DNA from: an uncultured Lachnospiraceae bacterium
Lineage (GTDB): Bacteria > Bacillota > Clostridia > Lachnospirales > Lachnospiraceae
Direction of reading: 5' to 3'
Assembly (NCBI GenBank): GCA_947630595.1
Contig: CANRIG010000014.1
Location: 1-48,371 of the forward strand
Length of the DNA stretch: 48,371 nt
How positions within the stretch are numbered: position 1 is the stretch's first letter; the number at the start of each line of letters is the position of its first letter. This document shows positions 1-8,292 of this stretch, piece after piece. The translations under genes and the position numbers were made by a program. The notes beneath the pieces were generated by a model. The model was not told where the DNA came from. It did no database searches and saw only the letters and a program-made list of their open reading frames with translations.

Positions 1-282
1 CTTATAAAACTGTCGGATATTTTTCAGATTTCCGACTGAAAATCCTTTTCCATAATGCCGTGTCAAGTAAGCCGATAGTTCTTTTAAAAGTTGCGAGCCA
101 TATGCCGCACGGCTTTCTCCATTCTGTTCTTCCTCTATGATTTTTCTACCAATCTCGTAATAAGCATAAACCATAGAAAGATTGACAGCAGTCCTGGCAT
201 TTTTTCTGGCTTTTTCCAGAATATCAGAAATACTTTGAAAAAAATCCTGGTTTATCGAAAATGTCAGTTCATTTTTATCCAT
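1..282 (-). CDS. YhcG/DUF1016-family PDDEXK nuclease, N-terminal part (runs off window)
   Basis: The first 94 codons of a gene that continues beyond the left edge. The ATG at 282 follows an AGGAGGGC ribosome-binding site at about 286-293. The peptide shows the DUF1016 N-terminal pattern: a helix with NARTAVNLSMVYAYYEIG, then IIEEEQNGES, YGSQLLKELSAYLT, and GKGFSVGNLKNIRQFY. In known members this domain precedes a PD-(D/E)XK nuclease domain, which would lie outside the window. Such proteins are often found in accessory or defence regions and with restriction systems; their precise role is poorly defined. The codons are more AT-rich than those of the neighbouring rlmD, which fits a transferred segment. 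Family assignment is from pattern recognition only. Confidence 0.82.
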   Translation of the reverse strand, partial: MDKNELTFSINQDFFQSISDILEKARKNARTAVNLSMVYAYYEIGRKIIEEEQNGESRAAYGSQLLKELSAYLTRHYGKGFSVGNLKNIRQFYK

Positions 283-322
283 GGATGCCCTCCTAAATTA
301 CCTTTACCCTGGTGTAGGATCT

Positions 323-590
323 TCATTTTTCTAAGTGAGTAGCACGGAATTTCACCATGATATCTTCGCCATCATAATTAACAGGAAACGACCATGGTGA
401 GGCCGCAATCTCAATGTATTCTGCTCCGTTTTCGGTGAGAAGATTTACATCTGCAACAATGCCAAGCTTGTTTTGGATTTTGTTTGGAATATCCTCCATC
501 AGTTTCCTGGCATCACTGACGCCAATAACAGCGCCATCGTTCGTATTAGTCAAGGAATTTCCAGTACTACCAATTCCGTTTATGGCACTT
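323..590 (-). pseudogene. Fragment of an AlbA_2 (Schlafen-like) putative ATP/DNA-binding protein
   Basis: The open frame ends at 323. Its last 75 or so residues resemble the AlbA_2/divergent-AAA family: NTNDGAVIGVSDARKLM, then DIPNKIQNKLGIVADVN and ENGAEYIEIAASPWSFPVNY, which is the usual core of that domain. The frame upstream of about 590 runs into the 3' end of rlmD and is not homologous, so the normal N-terminus is missing. The C-terminus stops soon after the NYDGE segment, whereas full family members are several hundred residues long. I read this as a truncated remnant left at the junction between the DUF1016 gene and the conserved rlmD block. No usable start codon with a ribosome-binding site is visible. 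Confidence 0.6.
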
Positions 591-599
591 TTTCGGCGG

Positions 600-1961
600 T
601 CAGTCCTCAACCCTTGACAGCAAAACCACGCACTCACAGTGCACGCTGTTTCCAAACATGTCCGTCGGGCACACCTTTTTCACCTCGTACCCCCGCCCGC
701 ACAGGTATTTCAGGTCCCGCGCCAGCGTCGCCGGATCGCAGCTCACGTACACGATGCGCTGCGGCCGCATGCGCGCCATCGTCTCCAGCACGCTCTCCTC
801 GCAGCCCTTGCGCGGCGGGTCGACGACGATCACGTCGGCGCGGATGCCCTCGTCCGCATATTTTTGCGGCAGTACATCCTCCACCCTGCCGGCGTAAAAT
901 TCCGCGTTGGCGATGCCGTTTAAAGCGGCGTTGCGCTGCGCGTCGCGGATGGCCTCCGGCACCAGCTCCACGCCGTACACCTGGCGCGCTTTCTGCGCCA
1001 GAAACAGGGAGATGGTTCCGATGCCGCAGTAGAGGTCCCAGACGGTCTCCCGGCCGGTCAGGCCCGCGTATTCCAGGGCTTTTTCGTAGAGCTTCTGCGT
1101 CTGCCGCGGATTGACCTGGTAAAAGGACAGCGGCGAGATGCAAAAGCGCACGTCCCCGATCATATCCTCAATAAAATCGCTGCCCCAGAGCAGAGTCAGC
1201 TCCCTGCCCAGGATCACGTTCGTCTTTTCGGTATTGTGACTGAGGGTAATGCTCCTCATGCCCGGGATTTCGGCGAGGGCCACGCAGAGCGCTTCGCTGT
1301 GCGGAAGCTGTCTGCCATTGACGACGATGCAGACCATGATCTGACCGGTGCAAAAACCGACGCGCGTCATGGCATGGCGCACGAGCCCGCTGCCGTCCGC
1401 CTCATTGTAAGATGCAATATGATACTTTTCCATGTGGGAGAGAACCAGATCGAGAATCCGTTCGTTGACCTCCGCGCCCAGAAGGCAGTCGCGGCAGGAA
1501 ATGATGGAATGAGTGCGCCCGGCGTAAAATCCGGCGGTCAGCCGGCCTTCACGGTCTCTGCCGACCGGGAACTGCGCTTTGTTGCGGTAGCGAAACGGCG
1601 TGTCCATGCCGATGATCGGCTCCATCGGAGGATCCGCGATTCCGCCGATGCGCTGCAGGCAGCTGCGCACCTTTTTCTCCTTGAAGCGAAGCTGCGCGGG
1701 ATAGCTCATCGCCTGAATCTGGCAGCCGCCGCACTGCCGCGCCACCGGGCAGGGCGGCTCGATGCGGTCCGGGCTCGGCGCAAGCAGGCGCGTCAGCCGG
1801 GCGTACCCGTATGTCTTTTTCATTTTCATGACTTTGGCCTCGGCGACGTCGCCGATCACCGTGTCCTTCACAAAAAACGTGAAGCCGTCCGCCCGCCCGA
1901 CGCCGAGCCCCTCGCTGCTCAGGTCTTCAATCGTCAGCGTGATGATGTCGTCCTTTTTCAT
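600..1961 (-). CDS. rlmD: 23S rRNA (uracil-C5)-methyltransferase, RlmD/RlmCD type
   Basis: A SAM-dependent enzyme that methylates uracil C5 in 23S rRNA. The N-terminal 55 residues form a TRAM RNA-binding domain (ITLTIEDLSSEGLGVGRADG). A cysteine cluster, CPVARQCGGC, with a later Cys in ISCRDC, is the [4Fe-4S] site. The C-terminal half is a Rossmann methyltransferase with WDLYCGIGTISLFLA (SAM loop), VVDPPRKG, and VSCDPATLARDL carrying the nucleophilic Cys. The frame is open to 1991, but the ATG at 1961 has GGAGG 6 nt upstream and gives 453 residues, normal for the family. It lies just downstream of yhaM on the same strand. Many Firmicutes carry two or three paralogues, so the exact uracil target cannot be given. 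Confidence 0.93.
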   Translation of the reverse strand: MKKDDIITLTIEDLSSEGLGVGRADGFTFFVKDTVIGDVAEAKVMKMKKTYGYARLTRLLAPSPDRIEPPCPVARQCGGCQIQAMSYPAQLRFKEKKVRSCLQRIGGIADPPMEPIIGMDTPFRYRNKAQFPVGRDREGRLTAGFYAGRTHSIISCRDCLLGAEVNERILDLVLSHMEKYHIASYNEADGSGLVRHAMTRVGFCTGQIMVCIVVNGRQLPHSEALCVALAEIPGMRSITLSHNTEKTNVILGRELTLLWGSDFIEDMIGDVRFCISPLSFYQVNPRQTQKLYEKALEYAGLTGRETVWDLYCGIGTISLFLAQKARQVYGVELVPEAIRDAQRNAALNGIANAEFYAGRVEDVLPQKYADEGIRADVIVVDPPRKGCEESVLETMARMRPQRIVYVSCDPATLARDLKYLCGRGYEVKKVCPTDMFGNSVHCECVVLLSRVED

Positions 1962-1987
1962 ATTGCCTCCGCAGGTTTCCTGTTTTC

Positions 1988-2935
1988 TCAAAACTCCGAG
2001 CTTTTGCGCAGGTTCGAGTCAAACAGCCGGTTGAATCCGAGCCACTCCTTGTTGTCGCCGGCGCCTTTCAGCACCTCGCGCATGGTCTCCAGCTTGGCGT
2101 CGGTGTTGTCGGCAAAATTGAGCGCCATCGCCTCGGCGAGGGCCGGTTTTTTCGGGGAGCCGAACTCCAGCTCGCCGTGATGCGCCAGAATGCAGTGCTG
2201 GAGCTCGCTCATCAGCTTTTTGGGGAAGTTTTTGATGTGGCGGCAACCGAAGCCGACCAGCTCGCTGCCCATCACGATGTGCCCCAGCAGCTGCCCGTCG
2301 TCGGTGTAATCGTTCTCCGGAAAGTTGGAAATCTCCTTGAGCTTGCCGATGTCGTGAAACAGCGCCGCCGTCAGCAGCAGGTCGCGGTTGAGGAACGGGT
2401 ACTGCTGCACGTAAAACATGCACAGCTTCACCACGCCCAGCGTGTGCTCCAGCAGTCCGCCGACGAAGCTGTGGTGCACGGTCTTGGCCGCCGAATGTTT
2501 TTTGAATGCCTCGATAAACGCTTCGTTGTCCACGTAGTACATCTGAATCAGCTTGCTCAGATACGGATTTTCCACCTGCTTCATGCAGTCCATGAGCTCC
2601 CGGTACATCTGGTCGATGTCCTTTTCGCTGACCGGCACGTAATTCGCGGCCGTATACTCGCTCTCGTCCGCCCGGCGCGCGCGCTTGATGCTCATCTGCA
2701 GCGTACCCTGAAAGCTGGTGACGTCGCCGGTGATAAAAATGTAGTCCATGACCTCAAACTCGCCGATGCCGGAAGAATTTGGATCCCAGATTTTGGCGTC
2801 GATCGTGCCCGTCTTATCCTGTAAAATCACATTTTCGTATAATTTGCCGTTCTTGGCCGTAGCCGACTGTCTGTACTTGCACAGATAAATATCGTTAATC
2901 TTATCTCCCTCGCGGAAGGTTTCAATATATTTCAT
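1988..2935 (-). CDS. yhaM: 3'-5' exoribonuclease YhaM (OB-fold plus HD domain)
   Basis: YhaM/CBF1-type nuclease of RNA turnover. The N-terminal part (about residues 10-100) is an OB-fold (YENVILQDKTGTIDAKIWD). The C-terminal part is an HD phosphohydrolase: HHSFVGGLLEHTLGVV supplies the first His residues, LFHDIGK is the HD pair, and HCILAHHGELEFGSPKKP supplies the later metal ligands. The ATG at 2935 follows AGGAGG and gives 315 residues, almost the length of B. subtilis YhaM. The longer frame to 3016 has no ribosome-binding site and is rejected. It ends 26 bp before the rlmD start, so the two are probably co-transcribed. It is divergent from mutS2. Confidence 0.92.
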   Translation of the reverse strand: MKYIETFREGDKINDIYLCKYRQSATAKNGKLYENVILQDKTGTIDAKIWDPNSSGIGEFEVMDYIFITGDVTSFQGTLQMSIKRARRADESEYTAANYVPVSEKDIDQMYRELMDCMKQVENPYLSKLIQMYYVDNEAFIEAFKKHSAAKTVHHSFVGGLLEHTLGVVKLCMFYVQQYPFLNRDLLLTAALFHDIGKLKEISNFPENDYTDDGQLLGHIVMGSELVGFGCRHIKNFPKKLMSELQHCILAHHGELEFGSPKKPALAEAMALNFADNTDAKLETMREVLKGAGDNKEWLGFNRLFDSNLRKSSEF

Positions 2936-3000
2936 CGCATCCTCCTGACGGGGCGCACTCATCTGTGGTTCGCCCCTTGCGCCATTATAGCATGTTGAAA

Positions 3001-3016
3001 TTGGTTCGACAACCAA
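3001..3016. repeat. Small palindrome in the yhaM/mutS2 divergent region
   Basis: TTGGTT-CGAC-AACCAA, two perfect 6-bp arms around 4 bp, lies between the divergent yhaM and mutS2 genes. It could be an operator or chance; nothing else supports a role. Confidence 0.3.
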
Positions 3017-3157
3017 AAAGGGGGCATTTTACGGTTTTCAAATACTCCGATTTGAGATAAAATATTCACAAAGACATCGAAACGGGAAATCCCGCCGGCA
3101 ATTTCACAAAGCAGTACCGCCGCGGGCGTTTCCTCAAAAAACTGTCGAGGTATCCAT

Positions 3158-5539
3158 ATGAATGAGAAAGCGTTAAAAGTACTGGAATATCCGAAAATCA
3201 TAGAAAAGCTGGCCGAATTTGCCGCTTCGCAGCCCGGGAAGGCGCTGTGCCGGGCGCTGGAGCCCTCCGACGACCTGTCGGAGATCCGCCGCATGCAGCG
3301 CGAGACCTCCGATGCAGTCGCCCGGCTGCTGCGCAAGGGCGGCGTCTCCTATGCCGGGCTGAGCGACATCCGCGGCTCGCTGAAACGGCTCGAGGTCGGC
3401 GGCACGCTCAGCATCGAGGAGCTGCTGCGCATCTGCCGGGTGCTGGAGGTGACGAACCGCGTCAAGTCCTGGGCCCGCAGCGAGAGCCGCGCGGAGCTGC
3501 CGGACGATTCGCTGGAGCAGATGTTCCGCGACCTGCAGCCGCTGTCCCCGCTGGCGGCGGAAATCCGGCGCTGCATCCTCTCCGAGGACGAGATCAGCGA
3601 CGACGCCAGCTCCGGCCTGCGCCAGGTGCGGCGGCAGATGAAGCTGACCAACGAAAAAATCCGCTCCCAGCTCGCGGCCATGGTCAACGGCTCCGCGCGC
3701 ACCTACCTGCAGGACGCCGTCATCACCCAGCGCAACGGGCGCTTCTGCCTGCCGGTCAAGGCCGAGTACCGCGGCCAGGTGCCGGGCATGATTCACGACC
3801 AGTCCTCCAGCGGCTCCACCGTTTTTGTCGAACCGATGGCGGTCGTCCGGCTCAACAACGACCTGCGCGAGCTGGAAATTCAGGAGGCCAGGGAGATCGA
3901 GATTGTGCTGGCCAGTTTAAGCGCGCTGGCGGCGGAGCAGGCGGAAGCCCTGCGCGACAACGTCCTGCTGCTGACTGAGCTCGATTTCATTTTCGCGCGC
4001 GCCCAGCTCTCCCGCTCCTACAACGGCGCGGAGCCGGAATTCAACGAGGAGGGCCGCATCCGCATCCGCAAGGGCCGTCATCCTCTGCTCGCCTCCAAAA
4101 CGGTGGTGCCGGTCGACATCCATCTCGGCGACGAATTTACGCTGCTCGTGATCTCCGGCCCCAACACCGGCGGCAAGACGGTTTCCCTGAAAACGGTGGG
4201 CCTTTTTACGCTGATGGGACAGGCCGGGCTGCACATTCCCGCGCTCGACCGCTCGGAGCTGGCCGTGTTTCACGAGGTCTACGCCGACATCGGCGACGAA
4301 CAGAGCATCGAGCAGAGCCTGAGCACGTTTTCCTCCCACATGACCAACATCGTCTCCTTCTGGGAGCACGCCGACGAGCGCTCGCTCGTGCTCTTTGACG
4401 AGCTGGGCGCCGGCACCGACCCGACCGAGGGCGCGGCCCTCGCCATCGCCATCCTGTCCAACCTGCACCAGCGCGGCATCCGCACGATCGCGACCACGCA
4501 TTACAGCGAGCTGAAGGTGTTTGCGCTGTCCACGCCGGGCGTCGAGAACGCCTGCTGCGAGTTTGACGTGGAAACGCTGCGCCCGACCTACCGCCTGCTG
4601 ATCGGCATCCCCGGCAAGAGCAACGCCTTCGCCATCTCCGAGAAGCTGGGCCTGCCGGATTATATCATCGACGAAGCCCGCGGGCACCTGAGCCAGGAGG
4701 CGGAGGATTTCGAGGACGTCATCGCCAATCTCGAGACCAGCCGCGTCACCATCGAGCAGGAGCAGCAGAAAATCGACCTTTACCGGCGCGAAATCGAGGA
4801 GCTGAAACAGCGCCTCGAGCGCAAGGAGGACCGCCTCGAGGCCAGCCGCGAAGCGATCCTGCAGAAGGCCCGCGAGGAGGCGCAGTCCATCCTGCGCGAG
4901 GCCAAGGAGTACGCGGACAGCGCCATCCGCAAATACAACAGGCTCGGCAAATCCTCCGACGCCTCCCGCGAAATGGAGCAGGAGCGCACCAGGCTGCGCG
5001 AAAAAATGTCCGGGCTGGAAAAGAATATGGGGCTGAAAGCGCCGCAGAAGGCAAAAAAAGAGCTGACCGCAAAAGACCTGCGCGTCGGCGACAGCGTGCG
5101 CGTGCTGAGCATGAACCTGAAAGGCACCGTCAGCACCCTCCCCGACGCCAAAGGCAATCTTTTTGTACAGATGGGAATCCTGCGCTCGCAGGTGAACCTG
5201 AACGATCTGGAAAAGCTGGAGGAGGAACCATCCTACCGCGGGCCTTCCGCCTCCCGCACGGGCCAGAGCGGAGTCAAGATGTCCAAGTCCTACTCCATCA
5301 GCGCCGAGATCAACCTCATCGGCAAGTCGGCGGACGAGGCGCTCGTCGAGCTCGACAAATATCTGGACGACGCTTATCTGGCGCATCTCTCGCCGGTGCG
5401 CGTCGTGCACGGCAAGGGCAGCGGCATTCTCCGCAAGGCGGTCCATCAGTACCTGCGCCGCCAGAAGCACGTCAAATCCTTCCGCCTCGGCGAGTACGGG
5501 GAGGGCGACGCGGGCGTGACGATCGTGGAATTCAAATGA
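3158..5539 (+). CDS. mutS2: Endonuclease MutS2
   Basis: MutS2 acts on branched DNA (anti-recombination) and, in Bacillus, on collided ribosomes. The 793 residues match the family. They comprise an N-terminal core and lever region to about 300, then the ABC-type ATPase with Walker A GPNTGGKT (about residues 334-341) and Walker B LVLFDELGAGTDPTEG (about 410-425). A long charged coiled-coil insertion (about 520-640) follows, then a KOW-like segment (about 640-700). The C-terminal Smr nuclease domain carries SPVRVVHGKGSGILR. The MutS1 mismatch-recognition domain is absent, as expected. The response-regulator gene starts 15 bp downstream and is probably co-transcribed. Confidence 0.97.
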   Translation: MNEKALKVLEYPKIIEKLAEFAASQPGKALCRALEPSDDLSEIRRMQRETSDAVARLLRKGGVSYAGLSDIRGSLKRLEVGGTLSIEELLRICRVLEVTNRVKSWARSESRAELPDDSLEQMFRDLQPLSPLAAEIRRCILSEDEISDDASSGLRQVRRQMKLTNEKIRSQLAAMVNGSARTYLQDAVITQRNGRFCLPVKAEYRGQVPGMIHDQSSSGSTVFVEPMAVVRLNNDLRELEIQEAREIEIVLASLSALAAEQAEALRDNVLLLTELDFIFARAQLSRSYNGAEPEFNEEGRIRIRKGRHPLLASKTVVPVDIHLGDEFTLLVISGPNTGGKTVSLKTVGLFTLMGQAGLHIPALDRSELAVFHEVYADIGDEQSIEQSLSTFSSHMTNIVSFWEHADERSLVLFDELGAGTDPTEGAALAIAILSNLHQRGIRTIATTHYSELKVFALSTPGVENACCEFDVETLRPTYRLLIGIPGKSNAFAISEKLGLPDYIIDEARGHLSQEAEDFEDVIANLETSRVTIEQEQQKIDLYRREIEELKQRLERKEDRLEASREAILQKAREEAQSILREAKEYADSAIRKYNRLGKSSDASREMEQERTRLREKMSGLEKNMGLKAPQKAKKELTAKDLRVGDSVRVLSMNLKGTVSTLPDAKGNLFVQMGILRSQVNLNDLEKLEEEPSYRGPSASRTGQSGVKMSKSYSISAEINLIGKSADEALVELDKYLDDAYLAHLSPVRVVHGKGSGILRKAVHQYLRRQKHVKSFRLGEYGEGDAGVTIVEFK

Positions 5540-5554
5540 TACAGGAGGCGCAGC

Positions 5555-6271
5555 ATGGCCGCAAATGAAAAAATACTGATCGCAGACGGCGACATCGACG
5601 GCTCGGAGGAGCTTTCGCGCAGCCTCCGGGCGGATCGGTTTGAGACGGAAATCGTCCGCAGCGGCGAAGCCGCGCTGCGGCGCCTGGAATCGTACCGGCC
5701 GGACCTGGTGCTTTTAGAGCTGGCGCTGCCGGGCATCGACGGCTTTCAGACTTGCCGTGAAATCCGAGTGCGCCACGGTCTGCCGGTGATCGTCATCTCG
5801 GCCAGGGACAACATTCCCGACAAGGTGCGCGCCCTCGACCTGGGCGCGGACGATTATCTGGTCCGGCCCTGCGACCGCCGGGAGCTGACGGCCCGCATCC
5901 GCGCGGTGCTGCGCCGCTGCCACCCTGACATGTCTCCCATCCCGCAGGCAACGCAGACAACGCCGAATGAAAAGCGCGTGGAATACCCGGATCTGGTCAT
6001 CAGCCTCACGAATTATTCCGTGCTGTACCGCGGCAGGTCGGTGGAAATGCCGCCCAAGGAGCTGGAGCTGCTCTATTTTCTGGCCTCCTCGCCCAACCAG
6101 GTGTTCACGCGCGAGCAGCTTCTGGACAACCTCTGGGGCTATGAATACCTCGGCGACACCCGCACCGTGGACGTACATATCAAGCGGCTGCGCGAAAAAA
6201 TCAAAGATCATCCGTGCTGGGCCATCGCAACGGTGTGGGGTGTGGGGTACCAGTTCAAACTGAAAAGCTGA
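5555..6271 (+). CDS. Atypical OmpR-family response regulator without phospho-acceptor Asp
   Basis: Receiver domain (about residues 5-120) plus winged-helix DNA-binding domain (about 145-235, ending in RTVDVHIKRLREKI and VWGVGYQF). The receiver looks pseudo-receiver-like: the residue where the phosphorylated Asp should sit is Glu55, in DLVLLELALPGIDGF (codon GAG). The conserved Lys of the KP motif is Arg104 (YLVRPCD). The acidic pocket at the start is ADGDID instead of VDDD. A Glu at this site often mimics the phosphorylated state, so the protein may be constitutively active or controlled by another signal. No histidine kinase is adjacent. It follows mutS2 by 15 bp and ends at a strong terminator. 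GGAGG precedes the ATG. The target is unknown. Confidence 0.88.
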   Translation: MAANEKILIADGDIDGSEELSRSLRADRFETEIVRSGEAALRRLESYRPDLVLLELALPGIDGFQTCREIRVRHGLPVIVISARDNIPDKVRALDLGADDYLVRPCDRRELTARIRAVLRRCHPDMSPIPQATQTTPNEKRVEYPDLVISLTNYSVLYRGRSVEMPPKELELLYFLASSPNQVFTREQLLDNLWGYEYLGDTRTVDVHIKRLREKIKDHPCWAIATVWGVGYQFKLKS

Positions 6272-6281
6272 ATTGCAGAAA

Positions 6282-6336
6282 AAACGCCTCCGGGAAAGCC
6301 CTGCAGCGGGCTTTTGTCCGGAGACGTTTCTTTTTT
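6282..6336. terminator. Bidirectional rho-independent terminator, nested hairpin
   Basis: Outer arms AAACGCCTCCGG (6282-6293) and CCGGAGACGTTT (6318-6329) pair with one G-T, enclosing an inner AAAGCCC/GGGCTTT hairpin. TTTTTT follows on the + strand and an A-run precedes it, so it can stop both the response-regulator transcript and the convergent transketolase transcript. Confidence 0.85.
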
Positions 6337-6366
6337 ATCTGAAACAGTTAAATGCAGAAATATGCT

Positions 6367-7305
6367 TTACAGCCACGCCTTTACCTGCTCGTAAACGCCT
6401 GCGCCGTCCAGCTTGTATTTCGCCAGCAGAGCCGCAGCCGGGCCGGACTCGCCGAACTCATCCTGCACGCCGATGCGCAGCACCGGTACCGGAGCCTTTG
6501 CGGAAAGCGTCTCGCAGACCGCGCCGCCGAGGCCGCCGATCACGGAGTGCTCCTCCACGGTCACAACCTTGCCGGTCGCCTTCGCCGCCCTGACGACAAG
6601 CTCCTCATCCAGCGGCTTGATGGTGTGGATGTTGACCACTTTTGCGGAAACGCCGTCCTTCGCCAGCATCTCTGCCGCTTCCAGGGCGCTGTTTACGCAC
6701 AGGCCGGTCGCGATGATCGTGACGTCTTTGCCGTCGCGCAGCTCCACGCCCTTGCCGATCTCAAATTTGTAATCCGGGTCGGTGTTGATTACCGGCACAG
6801 CCAGACGGCCGAAGCGCAGGTACACCGGGCCCACATATTCGTACGCCGCTTTCACGGCTGCCTTTGCCTCGATATCGTCGGACGGGTTGATGACGACCAT
6901 GCCCGGGATCGTGCGCATCAGGGCCAGGTCCTCGTTGCACTGGTGCGTCGCGCCGTCTTCGCCGACGGAGATGCCTGCGTGCGTCGCGCCGATCTTGACG
7001 TTCAGGTGCGGATAGCCGATGGCGTTTCTCACCTGCTCAAACGCTCTGCCTGCCGCAAACATGGCGAACGTGCTGGCAAACGGAACCTTGCCCGTCGTAG
7101 CCAGGCCGGCAGCGATGCCCATCATATTGCTCTCTGCGATGCCGCAGTCGATGTGGCGCTCCGGAAACGCCTTTTTGAAGACGCCGGTCTTGGTAGCGCC
7201 CGCGAGGTCCGCGTCCAGAACTACAAGATTGTCATGCTCTGCTCCGAGCTCCGCCAACGCGTTCCCGTAACTTTCTCTGGTGGCAATTTTCTTTACTTCT
7301 GACAT
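6367..7305 (-). CDS. tkt: Transketolase, C-terminal subunit
   Basis: Pyrimidine-binding and C-terminal domains of a split transketolase. It shows VVLDADLAGATKTGVFKK, DCGIAESNMMGIAAGLA (thiamine-activating Glu) and FASTFAMFAAGRAFEQ, then a C-terminal domain (VVTVEEHSVIGGLGGA). The 312 residues fit two-subunit enzymes, in which the N-terminal half is a separate gene. The ATG at 7305 overlaps the end of the upstream subunit gene by 13 bp, with GGGGGA as ribosome-binding site, so translation is probably coupled. Together the pair transfers two-carbon ketol units in the non-oxidative pentose phosphate pathway. Confidence 0.94.
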   Translation of the reverse strand: MSEVKKIATRESYGNALAELGAEHDNLVVLDADLAGATKTGVFKKAFPERHIDCGIAESNMMGIAAGLATTGKVPFASTFAMFAAGRAFEQVRNAIGYPHLNVKIGATHAGISVGEDGATHQCNEDLALMRTIPGMVVINPSDDIEAKAAVKAAYEYVGPVYLRFGRLAVPVINTDPDYKFEIGKGVELRDGKDVTIIATGLCVNSALEAAEMLAKDGVSAKVVNIHTIKPLDEELVVRAAKATGKVVTVEEHSVIGGLGGAVCETLSAKAPVPVLRIGVQDEFGESGPAAALLAKYKLDGAGVYEQVKAWL

Positions 7306-8132
7306 AATGCTTCCCCCACTTTCTCTAAGTCTGCCATAGCGACTGCGAACTGTTCATCGTTCGGAGCCGTGCCGTGCCATGACGCCTGATTCTCCATAAA
7401 GGAGACGCCTTTTCCTTTTACTGTCTTCATGATAATCGCAACCGGCATGCCTTTCACGGTCTTCGCCTCCGCGAACGCCGCTCTCAGCTGGTCCATATCG
7501 TTGCCGTCCGCCACATTGATGACATGGAAATTGAATGCTTCAAATTTTTTGTCGATCGGGTACGGAGAGCAGACGTCGGCGATGTTGCCGTCGATCTGAA
7601 GCCCGTTGTTGTCCACGATCACGGTGAGGTTGTCCAGCTTTCTGTGGCCGGCAAACATCGCTGCCTCCCACACCTGGCCCTCCTGCAGCTCGCCGTCGCC
7701 GAGCAGCGTGTATACATGGTAGGATTTGTTGTCAAGCTTGCCCGCCACCGCCATGCCTACCGCCGCGGAAATGCCCTGGCCCAGGGAGCCTGAGGACATA
7801 TCGACGCCCGGAAGGTGCTGCATGCACGGATGTCCCTGCAGATGGGAGCCGATCTTGCGCAGCGTCTTCATGTCTTCTACCGGGAAATATCCCCTGTGCG
7901 CCATCGCCGCATAGTAGCCCGGCGCGGTATGGCCCTTGGAGAGAACAAAGCGGTCGCGGTCCGGGTTCTTCGGATCCGCGGGATCAATATTCATCTCCTC
8001 AAAATACAGGTAGGTGAATACATCAGCCGCGGAGAGCGATCCGCCCGGATGGCCGGCCTTCGCGCTGTGCACACCTATCAGAATACTTTTGCGAACTTCG
8101 TTCGCCATTTTCTGTAATTCCAGTGTCGTCAT
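7293..8132 (-). CDS. tkt: Transketolase, N-terminal (thiamine diphosphate-binding) subunit
   Basis: The 279 residues carry the ThDP pyrophosphate domain: HSAKAGHPGGSLSAADV, RDRFVLSKGHTAPGYYA, MSSGSLGQGISAAVGMA, and the metal/ThDP motif LLGDGELQEGQVWEAAMFA ending in the conserved Asn (IVDNNGLQIDG). It is the first gene of the pair; the second subunit gene overlaps its 3' end by 13 bp. The ATG at 8132 follows GGAGAG/AAGGAAAGG. A plausible promoter sits 72 bp upstream. These split enzymes occur widely in Firmicutes; close relatives can act in aromatic or sugar pathways, but nothing nearby suggests a special role. Confidence 0.94.
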   Translation of the reverse strand: MTTLELQKMANEVRKSILIGVHSAKAGHPGGSLSAADVFTYLYFEEMNIDPADPKNPDRDRFVLSKGHTAPGYYAAMAHRGYFPVEDMKTLRKIGSHLQGHPCMQHLPGVDMSSGSLGQGISAAVGMAVAGKLDNKSYHVYTLLGDGELQEGQVWEAAMFAGHRKLDNLTVIVDNNGLQIDGNIADVCSPYPIDKKFEAFNFHVINVADGNDMDQLRAAFAEAKTVKGMPVAIIMKTVKGKGVSFMENQASWHGTAPNDEQFAVAMADLEKVGEALCQK

Positions 8133-8203
8133 AGTGGTTCGTACCTTTCCTTTCTCTCCAGCCAGGTCTCACGTGTCCCATGGAGATTATTCTATATAGA
8201 AAT

Positions 8204-8232
8204 ATCATACACTTTTTTCCCATATTCGTCCA
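8204..8232 (-). promoter_or_regulatory. Candidate sigma-A promoter of the transketolase pair
   Basis: On the minus strand TGGACG (8232-8227) is followed after 17 bp by TATGAT (8209-8204), close to the TTGACA/TATAAT consensus, 72 bp before the start codon. Confidence 0.5.
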
Positions 8233-8292
8233 GTGCTTTAAATGATCGTTTGCTGTTCCGGGCCCGGACGGCGCCCGGTTTTACCCGGATCG

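Noticed and set aside
473-1114. 213-codon open frame on the + strand
   Set aside because: Antisense to rlmD; Pro/Arg/Ser-rich without any motif.
1988-3016. Longer yhaM start at 3016
   Set aside because: No ribosome-binding site, and the additional 27 residues are not part of the family; the ATG at 2935 has AGGAGG and gives the standard length.
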